From Citrus sinensis (lineage: Eukaryota; Streptophyta; Magnoliopsida; Sapindales; Rutaceae), in NCBI RefSeq assembly GCF_022201045.2, contig NC_068558.1, forward strand, positions 37,281,501 to 37,345,500: 64,000 nucleotides of DNA. The letters run 5' to 3'. How positions within the stretch are numbered: position 1 is the stretch's first letter; each line of letters opens with the position of its first letter. The position numbers were made by a program, and so were the translations under genes. The notes under the pieces are model-generated. The model was not told the DNA's origin. It did not search any database and saw nothing but the letters and a program-made list of their open reading frames with translations. Shown here piece by piece: positions 31,005-40,911 of this stretch.

Positions 31005-31329
31005 TTAAGTACAACGTGGTCTGCGCCTAATTGTTTGAAGTTTGATATTTACATAGATTAGGTGTGTCCAATCCCCCATGTTTTTCACAACACCTCCAAT
31101 ATAAGCGGAGCATTGCAAAATTTTCACTTGTGGTCAATAGAGCCGGAAACCCGTTTAATTATAATGTGGTGTGCCCAATTAATCAGTTAAAAGGTCTTGC
31201 TAACTGAGTAGGTCGTGCGTCTTGTAGTGGGATCCACTCATCTTAATGTTTAATTTGGAATAAAAATTGTGTTGAGATCCACTTAATCTGTGCAAAAAAT
31301 ATTGTCCGACAATAATGCAAAAGCAACTT

Positions 31330-31338
31330 AATTTTCTT
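31330..31338. repeat. 9-bp target site duplication (left)
   Basis: AATTTTCTT directly abuts the GGGAAATTT terminus; the identical 9-mer follows the right end at 38389-38397. The unfilled site in copy A reads AATGTTCTT (15217-15225). Confidence 0.9.
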
Positions 31339-31754
31339 GGGAAATTTACACTAATAACTATAAATATTTTGGTTTTTTTCATCTTAACCTCCCAAACAAA
31401 TTTCTATCAACATTAGTCATAAAAGACCCTTTGAGTCCAAAATACCCCTCTCCCTCATCTCACCCTTTCACGCATCTCTCCCAAACCAAACAAAAACCCA
31501 TCATCGGTGGCAACATCAGCCCTCGTCGGTGGTGGCTCCATCTCTCATCGGCGTCCGATCTACCATCTACAGCCTTCAAAAAAACCTAGGTTAGCCATTT
31601 AACTTATTTTCATTAATTTAAAATAAATTTTTAGATTAATAATGGTTGTAGTTTGAGAATAATGGTGGTGGTTGTGGTGTTTGTGATGATTGTTATTGTT
31701 TTGGGAGTATATTGATTTGGGAGTATGTTGAATTGGAAAATGACTTGGGGATTT

Positions 31755-31776
31755 GGGGGGGGGGGGGGGGGGGGGG
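31755..31776. repeat. 22-base G run followed by GC-rich tract
   Basis: An uninterrupted G run is followed by CAGCGCGCGCGCGGCCCGC. It is sharply unlike the AT-rich surroundings and lies inside the MULE left arm. Its length may be unreliable in an assembly. Confidence 0.8.
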
Positions 31777-31917
31777 CAGCGCGCGCGCGGCCCGCTGCCG
31801 CACCAGTTTTGGTGTGACAGGCTCACCAGTTAATTACAGTGGTTTTTTTTTTTTACAAGTCAATTTTTTTTTTTTGCTGTAAATGTAATGTAATAATTTT
31901 ATAAATATTACAGATAC

Positions 31918-34900
31918 ATGGCGAAATCAGAATCACCAGATATCGAAGTAGGCAAGATGTATTTTGGTTATGCCGATCACTTTCCTGGTCGAATTTCGAG
32001 CATGTGTAAGTTATCTTCGGTCGTAAAAGTTATCGAGGAAAAATTAACAAAGCGGCAGTTGAATGTGTTCAAGAAGGATATATTTGGGCATTTCTTAGAG
32101 TGTCGAAGTTTTCCATTTAGTGGGGTAATTTTGCACAATCTTTTACTGAGACAAGTGGCACATGAAGAAGATAGCCGTAAGGATCAGTTATGGTTTCAAA
32201 TTGGTGAGCATTTGATTCGTTTGTCAATTGTAGAATGGTGGCTGGTTATTGAACTTTCATATGGTGTTGATACCGAACTATTAGATGACAAAAAAGTGGA
32301 TAGGCTACGGAAAACGTATTTTGTGGTGTGCATCGCAAGATCAACGTTAAGGAATTTGATGCATTATTTATGGAGTTGAAATTCGAGGAAATTGACGATA
32401 TGGACGCATTAAAGATTGCGCTCTTTTATTTTGCGGACAGAGTACTAAATGCAAGAAAACATCACTGTCAAATCAATTTCGATTGGCTTAACAAAGTTGA
32501 TGATATAAAGTACTTCTAAAACAGTCCATGGGGTCTTGTGTCGTGGGAAATGATATACGATAGTCTTGATGATGCACTGTTCGAGAAATACGAGAAATTT
32601 AAGACGACTCGGTTGAAAAACCCAAATCATAACATTGAAAAGTACAATCTTTACGGTTTTACGTCCGGGGTTCAGGTGCGTTGTTTTTTTGTTTATTAAT
32701 AAGTTTTATAGTATTAAATATTTGATAGATGTGTTAATAGGTTTTTCACTTTGGTTGTTGTAGGCTTGGATTTACGAAGCGATCGGAGGTTTGCCGTCAA
32801 CATGGGTCGTGAAAACGAAGAACAAGATTCCCCGCATCGTGCAATGGAAGCCCATGGCGTCTTCGAGAATCAACTTTGCTAAGGTTTATTTGTTCTTCAA
32901 CGACGAATCTTATCTTATAAGTAATATGTATTAGTTATTTTTTTAACTTTACTAAATTAAGTTATGTATACTTACTTAAAATTTTGAATTGAATTTATGA
33001 CAGGGGGACGTTTTACAAACCCTTGAGCCAAATTCAAAGGAGAGTAGCGGAAAATATTGGCTCACTGTGAATGATTACATGCCAAGCATTCCAGACTGGG
33101 TTCATAAGGTCAGTTATAATCTAAGTACTATAAATTATATTTAATCGAAATTTTTGACTTTTCATTTATTAATTTTAAATGATACTTGATACAACACCAA
33201 CCCTCAATCAATGCGATGCTGTCGGTTTCAAGGCAATCAGACGAGCATGACGACATACCAAACCCAACACCAGAGCAGCGTCATGACACTTCTGAGGATG
33301 AGGTGGCTGTTGATGACCACCTGGAGCAGACACATGCCGACTCTGATGACGCACATGATTCTGAGGTTATAAATAATATACGATATTCTTCTTTTATTAA
33401 TCATTATTGTTTTACTGTTATTCTAAAGATTTACTTATTTTCTTTTGTAATAGTCGAGGACAAAACAGTTTAATGATTACGTGCGACGACGGCTGGATAA
33501 GATTGATCGTAACGTGTATGAATTGAAGTCGGAATTAAAAGATTTTAAAGAAATCGTGGTTGGCTTTATCGACACCTTTTCTACACGTCCAAATAAGGAT
33601 TCTCCCACCGGACGCTCGTATGCGGTGAGCATAATTAAATTTAATAATTATGTTCGTTTAGCTTTTAATTTAATAGTTGTTTAATATGTTCATCTTGGTG
33701 AATGGATAGGCCCCGGATGACTATGGAGTGTATACTGACGTGGGCAATCAAAATTTGTCTACGCCCACGTCATTGTATAGTTTCTACGGGGATGTTAGTG
33801 GGGAGAGCGTGCAGGTGTTCTCTGAGGTGCCTCCGGGCGTTAGTAAGTTCGGCCGCGCGTACATACCGTCGTATGTTTATAACAGTCCTTACATGATTCT
33901 TCCACTCAGGCGAGGAAAGAACGTCCGGCCTATACCTCCACCCCAAATCATGGACCATGCCCAAGACATGAATACGAGTGTAGATATAAATCCACTGAGA
34001 GGATTGGAGGATTCTAGTCTGTTTGCTGAGTTTGATCGATGGTTCGCTGGTGATATGATAGTGGTTCGGAGAGTCCAGCACCCGTGGTCATTCTTTCAAA
34101 TACTTTTGGGTTTAACTTCGATGGGATGGCTATGCGATGAGGTAAGTATATTTTCGAAGTTATTTGAGTGTTGTGGATTTGTGTACAAATTTTATCTTTT
34201 AAATCGTAATGTTTCTGTTTCTCTACAGCATATTCACGAATATCTCCGCCTGATTAGCGAGAAACAACGGCAGTATCCGAATGCCTTAGTTCAACGTGTC
34301 ACACTTACTGACACATTTTTTTGGGTAACGTGCCGACAAAACTTAAAACTACTATTTATGTTTTTTTTAACTTTTGCCTTTAAGTTTTGTTAATTTTTGC
34401 ATTTCTTGGTTATCCATGTACTAGGTGTTCTTGAATCAGTTATGGAACAATGAGGATTGTCTGGTCGATTCATTAGTATTCGACGACCGCTTGAATAGTT
34501 ATCTTTGTGGGCGACAGCACACAATGTCCAAATCAATTACGGATGTCGATATAGTAAGTATTTTATTGCATTTCACATACTCCATAATGAAAATATCCAA
34601 GTTGTCGCTTTTTCTTGGTTGTATTTCAATTTCATATATAACGAACATGTTTTTCAATTATTATATACAGTTACTCATCCCTGTGAACTTGGACGGCGCG
34701 CATTGGGTAGTAGCATGAGTTGACTTTCGGAAAAATAAAGTTTGGATTTATGACTCATTACTCACATTTCGCGACGACAAAAGGTACAAGTTGAAATTCA
34801 AGCCACTTGAAGTTATATTCCCTCGATGGTTGGAATATGTTGGCTTCTACATCTGACCTGAGTTGCGGAGTGCAAACTCCTGGAAAGTTATCGCAGTTAA

Positions 34901-35034
34901 GAGCGCGCCACAACAAGAGCCTGGAACTGGCGATTGCGGTGTTCGGGCTTAGATTGGAGTTTAACGCTAGTCATGTCGAGTACTTTAGAAAAAAGATTGC
35001 GGTTAGCATATTTAATGACGATATTGTATTGTAA
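31918..35034 (+). pseudogene. Transposon-borne Ulp1/C48 cysteine protease with DUF1985-like N terminus
   Basis: Decayed multi-exon gene. The first exon (from ATG 31918) encodes a DUF1985-like region typical of plant transposon ULP proteins; its frame shifts near 32320 and continues as the frame at 32328. Later exons follow after plausible introns (for example 34142-34229, GTAAGT...CTACAG). The C-terminal part contains the C48 protease triad: His in LDGAHWVVA (near 34700), Asp in VWIYDSL (near 34752), and Gln/Cys in the QEPGTGDCGVF block (near 34930). Stops interrupt it: TAA near 32518, TGA right after HWVVA (near 34718), and TGA in the EYVGFYI block near 34859. Such proteins resemble SUMO-deconjugating proteases; their role in transposition is not established. 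As it stands the gene is non-functional. Confidence 0.8.
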
Positions 35035-35248
35035 ACTGTTTAGTTATTTGAATCCATGAAACTTGAATTTTTATTTTAATTTGCGCACTTAAGTTTATAT
35101 AATTTTAATGCTCACATTTTAATATTTAAAATAAAATAAAGTTTTATGACATATAAGTGTACAATACACAAAAAACAATAACAATTTTAACTAACGAAAC
35201 ATAAAAAATAATAACAGTTTTAACCAACGAATCATTGAAATAATACAA

Positions 35249-37883
35249 CTAACTTCGAGTCGACGCAATGAGGTTCTTACATCGCTTACGATTATGGCCC
35301 AGTTCATGACACCGCTCGCATCTTATAGTCCGCCGGTCAACATCCTCGCCAGCTGAGGGTATTCTGAGCTCTTTACGACGGTCACATGATGGTGCCTCAA
35401 CTGGTGGGTATACTTGCATCTCCTGAATTTCATCTGGAACTTCCCAATCAGCCACATCACCAACTGGCTCCACTGGTTGTGCATAAGCCATCGCCAACGA
35501 TTCTGTAGTGTAAAAGTTCGAGCAAAGGTTAATAAAATCCACCTGGTGTGTTAGACACGCCGTAATTACATGAGCACATACAGGCTGATCAAGCTGAAAT
35601 ACTCTGCAAGAGCAAGTTTTCTTTCGCAAGTCAACCAAACCTTCCTTAAGCCCACCACCTATAACTTGAAATCGATGCGGAGACACCGGCGGCCGAACTA
35701 TCATTCTTTCAGCTATAGTTCTCCTCTTAGTGACTATTTCATCCGCCCATGTTGTTAGCCGAGTACTCATTGATTCAGCCATAATTTTTCTATCATAAAA
35801 CCATTACTGCAACGTTTTCCTAAAGTGATCAACAAGATGAGTAACAGGAAATTTTCGCAGTTCCCTCATGAAAGAATTAACACTCTCCGCGATATTGGTG
35901 GTAAGTATGCTGTACCTCCTACCTTCAAACTGAGACCTTGCTCAATTACACATACCGACATTATTTTCTAAGTAGTCAGCCGCACCCGAGTGGATCATCC
36001 ACAACCCTTCAAGTTGTCTCTTAAATTCCTCGTGACCATATGCTTTTGCTGCATTAATAAACGCAGGCTCAAATTGATCCCGAAGAGCTTTTGGCATTCT
36101 AAACTGTGACTTAATGTTACCTTTCACATGGTAAAAACAAACGCCGTGAGTTGCATTGTGAAATACTTTAAAAACAGTTCTCTTTATGGCAGTGCATCGA
36201 TCAGATATAATTACCAACTCAGGTCTATTGCCAATCACTCCGTGTAACTTCATCATAAACCATTCCCAAGCATCATTGTTTTCTGAATCCATGATCCCAA
36301 TGGCTAACGGATACAATTGATTGTTACCATCAAGACATGTTGCCAAACATGTTTCCACGATATAGCCCCTTGAGATGAGTACCATCTACAGCAATGACAG
36401 GCCGAATGTACTGCATAAAACCCTTGATGGAATATCCGAGTGCTAAAAAATAGTACAAGAAATTACCATCTTCATCCTACTCGAAGTGAGTGACTATACC
36501 CTCATTCGCTGTACTTAGTACGTGAGAGTATTTAGAGTGCAAGTTGTATGACTCTGCAGGGTTGCCTCAAACTATTTCAAGACCAACTTCTCTCGCTCGA
36601 TATGCCTGCTGGTATGTTAACTGAACACCGTATTCTTGTTGCATATCTACTCTTATGTCATTCGGAGTATAAATTCTCTTGTCTTGAATATATTTATCTT
36701 CGATAATATGACCGATAACCCGGCTCCTGACTTAATGACGTCCATCAACCAATACCTCATTATGACAAGTGTGTACATTATCAATTCTCCGCACCACCCA
36801 AAGAACATTTTGCTCGTTCGAACATCTAGTTGCTCGAATACACCATTTACATGATTCTGAACAACAGTGAGCCTCGAAACTTGTCGTAGTAGACCGTGCA
36901 ATCTTGAAATCAAACTTATCCTGAAAGGCAACCTTGCGTAGTTGTAATATAAACTCATTCTTCTCAGCAAATAGCTTACCCACACTAATATCATCTGAGT
37001 CACAATTGCTAACAAAGCTTGGAGCAACCATGTTCGAAGGCAAAGTTGGAGCAAGACTTATGAGGGGGTCAATTCTCCTTCTCGATCGAACCATAGAATG
37101 AATAAGTCTATTGCCTTTGTTATTCACAGGAGTATTGTTTTCACACTCATCCTCATGCTGAAACGACGGAACATTCGAAGGACCGGCTCCTTCATCATCA
37201 CCATCATTATTGAAATGAGTGCCCCTCATATTATTAGAAGGTTCTGCACAAATATTATCCCCCTCTGTCTCATCATGAAAATCATCATTGTCCCGAAAAT
37301 CATTGTTGTGATACGGAGAATACGGTTGCTCCAACGACGTCGTTATTGGAAATACCGTTGCTCCAACATCCTGTAACGTAACGCTGTTATCATCAATGTT
37401 GTCATAATTGTCGTGGATTGGAGAGTAATATTGCTGCAGCGATATTGTCCTTAGCAACACCTCTTCTTCATTATTGGGGCCAGACATATTTGCTCTAAAC
37501 GAAGTTTCTGTATCGACATGTGGATCAATACCTTCGCTCGGAACTCAAGGTGATGTGGTCACAAATATAGAAATGCATCCAAAATTAGCTACGTCGGATG
37601 CCATATGTAACACAACCCTCACCATTTCATCATCAAATATATCCATGGGCAGTGCACATACACGATATAATGTGTTACTAGACCTCAAAGTTGTCTTCAT
37701 TGTGATATTATATTCATTAGGATTAATTTGTAACACATCGTATACTCTTGCCAATAACTGATCAAAAAGACAATTTTTCCCAACCGAAAAAGCTCTATTT
37801 TTACCATTGACATACTCCATACGCCCATTCTCTAATGTCTTCCACCAACCATCGTAACACAATTCAAGTACAACTGAATCCAT
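35249..37883 (-). pseudogene. MURA-type Mutator transposase with SWIM and CCHC fingers
   Basis: Read on the - strand from ATG 37883: an N-terminal PB1/MuDR-like part, an acidic linker, a DNA-binding region with two Cys (CCSESCKWCIRATRC near 36850), the MULE transposase core (near 36385-35945, with ISDRCTAIKRTVFKVFHNA), a SWIM zinc finger (CSCRVFQLDQPVCAHVI, near 35600), and a C-terminal zinc knuckle CERCHELGHNRKRC (near 35290). In-frame stops at 37545-37547 (TGA), 36732-36734 (TAA), 36568-36570 (TGA), 36477-36479 (TAG), 35942-35944 (TGA) and 35804-35806 (TAA) break the protein, but the frame is otherwise held. Domain order matches autonomous MULEs. It is transcribed toward the Ulp1 gene. Confidence 0.85.
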
Positions 37884-37978
37884 TAAGCCTGAAATTATAA
37901 AAAAATAAATAAATTATTTCAGCCCTATCAAATTAATAGTTAATTGCAATGAATTTGCCTTTTCTTGTGACAGGCTGA

Positions 37979-38004
37979 CTGTCGCACAAAACTTGGTGCG
38001 ACAG
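37979..38004. repeat. Perfect 9-bp inverted repeat near MULE right arm
   Basis: CTGTCGCAC (37979-37987) pairs with GTGCGACAG (37996-38004) across an 8-base loop. Related TTTTGGTGTGACAGGC motifs occur at about 31807 and 38023, in the same orientation at both ends of the element. Confidence 0.75.
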
Positions 38005-38388
38005 GGAGCCTATTGCTCCAAGTTTTGGTGTGACAGGCAACCTGTCGCTAGATTGACCCACGAAACCATCTGCAGTTCAGTCAAACTCACGAGCAAGTTC
38101 AAAAAATAACTCATACTACTATGTGATGCCGATTAGTGTTGGATCCGGATAAATTATGATCGGATTTCACTTTTTATCGTTGCTTTTTGCCGTTGCCGTT
38201 GGTTGATGATTCAAGAGTGGGAAGCTGCCTTTGGTTTGACGAAAGGGGAGAAAGAAAGTTGCTTTTGGTTTGTAAAGAAGGGTAATTTGGGGAGAACAGC
38301 GTGTGTTTGATTAATGTTGATAGAAAAAAGTTGAGAGGATTAATTGTGAAAATAACAAAAGTTTTATGGTTATTTTTGTAAATTTCCC

Positions 38389-38397
38389 AATTTTCTT
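38389..38397. repeat. 9-bp target site duplication (right)
   Basis: AATTTTCTT, identical to 31330-31338, follows immediately after the terminal AAATTTCCC. Confidence 0.9.
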
Positions 38398-39880
38398 CAA
38401 GAAGCATCTTTTCGATTGACTTTGTTCATGTCTGTGACAAATGTGAAAAAAAATTAATAAATGGACCTTCTAGGCTACGTGATATTGTAACTTACAATAG
38501 TTCAAGTGTCACGTTTATTAACCCAAAAATATTGGACAACTAAACTATGGTTGACTTGATTGATACAACTCTTAAATTGTTATAAGTTGCAACATTATGT
38601 AATTTATCTACCTCCTTAATAAATGTTATTATATTGGCCATTGGGAGGTTAAATGCACTAATGTAAATTCATTGGCCGATGCCCCCCCCCCCCCCCTTTC
38701 TCAAGTTTAATTTTTTTTTTTTTGAGGTAAATTTGTTTGAACACACTAAATTTAATTTTTTATTGTTTATTACTTAAAAGCCCATAAATCAAATTACTAT
38801 GATGAATAAAAAATATAATTAAATAAAATAATTTTACTCTTCGCACCATCTTTAACCCCGGTCCAAATGTTTCAATTTTGTATGCAAGTTTATAATATTT
38901 CCCTCTTCAATTCATTGTGGGATCATTTTTGCTCTAAGTAATTGGTTTATGACGTAGCTATTTGCCTATGATTTTAGGAACTGATTTATTATTTGTTCTT
39001 GAGTCTATGATTTTAGGGTTGGTTTATGATGAAACTACTTGTCAATGATTTATGAACTAGTCAAAATATAGTTCTATACACCGTAGAAAATGAATCATAT
39101 TTCAAACTAATTTACCGTTGATACGATACAGATTAATATCCGGACTTAATGTATAGACACATACACATATTGGGTTTAATTGGTTATTTTAAAATTATTT
39201 GAACTGGTTCCGTTTCCGGAAAAGGTGATTCACTACATTAAGATACTTTGTGTTAACTTTAGAGAAGAAAATAAACCTGAACATGGTGTTCAATCCATCT
39301 ATATACATTTGCAGCGGTTCCACGTGCTAACAAAAGTTCTTTATCAATATACGTTTTCAAAGAATTCACTTGAAATGCTTCATGATAATGATTACCAATT
39401 TATGATGATGATGATGATGATAATAACAAAAATAATTTAAATCCTCTACTAATGCTTTTTATTTTCTTTGAATAAATTAAAGGTTGTCAAAGTATGAACC
39501 AAAATCTTAATTCTATAACAAACGACAATGTCAGATAAGACACTAAGTGTCAGACGACTTGCAAGTTAGGTTTTGAATGACATGTCAGTGTCTTGCTTTG
39601 ATCACGCGTATGACATTTATCTCGTGTCATACGCATGCGGTAGCTAAGACGTGCGTTGCATGCGATTCGATTAAAACATTAGAAGCTTGAAACGACAGAG
39701 ACAGATGCCGCTAGCTCACTTAAGTAACTCACATGTTCAACACATGCGGAAGACTGTTATGAGCTGTTAAAATGAGCGAGAATTTTCTTTAATTAATCAC
39801 GCGAGTTTAAAAAATTAATTTGAAATTTTCTCATCCCATACCTTTAAAAAATCCAAGATTATCTATTTGAGGAAAAAAAT
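38398..39880. other. Continuation of copy C flank, no genes
   Basis: Non-coding and homologous to copy A up to about 39485; it includes a 15-base C run at 38682-38696. After 39485 no feature was recognised until the inverted-repeat element at 39882. Confidence 0.6.
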
Positions 39881-39881
39881 C

Positions 39882-40911
39882 TAAAATATATTTTATGTTC
39901 AATGTCATTAGATGACGTGGAACCATTAACTAATAATTTTTTGACATGTGTCAAAAACTTTTAAACCTAAAAATTAATTTATTAATAGTCAAATAGTTCC
40001 TTCTCTTGCTCTCCCTTTCCTCTTATTTCAAAAATTCCTGTTCCCTCTTCCAAATTCCAATAATAGAAAATCAAAAAATATTAATTTAGTTAAAATTATT
40101 AAATAATAAATTGGATAAAGTGCGTTTGAAAATCTCTCTCCAAGAAACATTATTCTCTCTCCAGCCCTCAATTTACTTATGCATTTTTACACACAAGGAT
40201 GAAGCAATGTCAAATGCAATCGAAATAGTGATTTCATAGACACATCAACGATTGTGTACATGGCATATTGCTAAAAATGCCACACAACAACTTGTTACTT
40301 ATTATGCAAGACCTGGGTTCAAGCAATATTACAACAAGTGCTTTTATGGGTGCAGTAATGCAATAGAATTTGAAGCTTCTTGGGTTGAGATGATTAAAAA
40401 ATTCAAATTAGCAGATCACTCATAGCTCAAAATTTTGTATTTTTCTAAAGAGAAGTGATGTTTGGCTTTTAGTTTGGATACATTTACTGCAAATATGAAG
40501 TCAACCTCGAGAAGTGAGAGTACAAATAATATTTTTCATCAAATTCCGGCAAAAACAACAGGGCTCATTATAGTTGTTCAGCATTATGACAATGAAGCAA
40601 ACGAGATGCGGTTAGAGGAGTTGCAAGATGACAACAAATTAAGGGCTGGAGCGAGATTTGCAAAGGCACTTTATTCAATTCATTATTTTTATAATTTCTA
40701 ATAAATTAATGTTTCTTTATTTTCTATTCTTAGAATTTGGAAGAGGAAAGATGAAATTTTAAAATCAGAGAAAGGAGAAAGAAGGTGGGGAATTATTTAA
40801 CTTTTAACAAGTTAATTTTTAGGTTTAAAATTATTGACACACGTTAAAAAATTATTAATTAATGGTTCCACGTCATCTAATGACATGAAGCATCAGATGT
40901 ATTCTAAAATT
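39882..40911. mobile_element. Short Mutator-type element with ~95-bp inverted repeats
   Basis: The left block (39882-39977) and the reverse complement of the right block (40812-40911) match closely. Both contain TGTCATTAGATGACGTGGA and then AACCTAAAAATTAA. The 1.03-kb element holds FAR1-like transposase remnants. Long inverted repeats plus this transposase fit the MULE superfamily. No clean target duplication was found, so the outer ends are approximate. Confidence 0.75.
40200..40701 (+). pseudogene. FHY3/FAR1-like transposase remnant
   Basis: Frames with stops encode the MULE/FAR1 signature THQRLCTWHIAKNA (near 40240), FYGCSNAIEFEASWVEMI (near 40335) and STSRSESTNNIFHQI (near 40505), as in FAR1-family proteins (HRLCxWHI, STxRSESxN). 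N-terminal DNA-binding and C-terminal SWIM regions are missing, consistent with an internally deleted, non-autonomous element. Confidence 0.75.

Larger units (their letters stand above)
31339..38388. mobile_element. Mutator-like element carrying transposase and Ulp1 protease
   Basis: A 7,050-bp element. The left end GGGAAATTTACACTAATAAC and the reverse complement of the right end GGGAAATTTACAAAAATAAC start inverted repeats that stay similar for about 80 bp, including TTTCTATCAACATTA on both sides. A perfect 9-bp duplication (AATTTTCTT) flanks it, which is the Mutator hallmark. Inside, a Ulp1-type protease gene (+, 31918-35034) and a MURA-type transposase gene (-, 37883-35249) converge. ULP-carrying MULEs are known from plants (Arabidopsis Kaonashi, melon CUMULE), so the class is described. 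Both genes carry stops, so this copy is not autonomous. Confidence 0.93.
31005..39485. repeat. Segmental duplication unit, copy C (split by a MULE)
   Basis: 31005-31338 and 38389-39485 match copy A 14670-15220 and 15221-16985, starting with ACAACGTGG near 31010 and ending at CTTTGAATAAATTAAAG near 39482. The Mutator-like element at 31339-38388 interrupts the match at one point. Confidence 0.8.

Noticed and set aside
36732-37487. Two separate genes for the frames at 37545-37883 and 36732-37487
   Set aside because: They are consecutive parts of one transposase frame separated by single stop codons.
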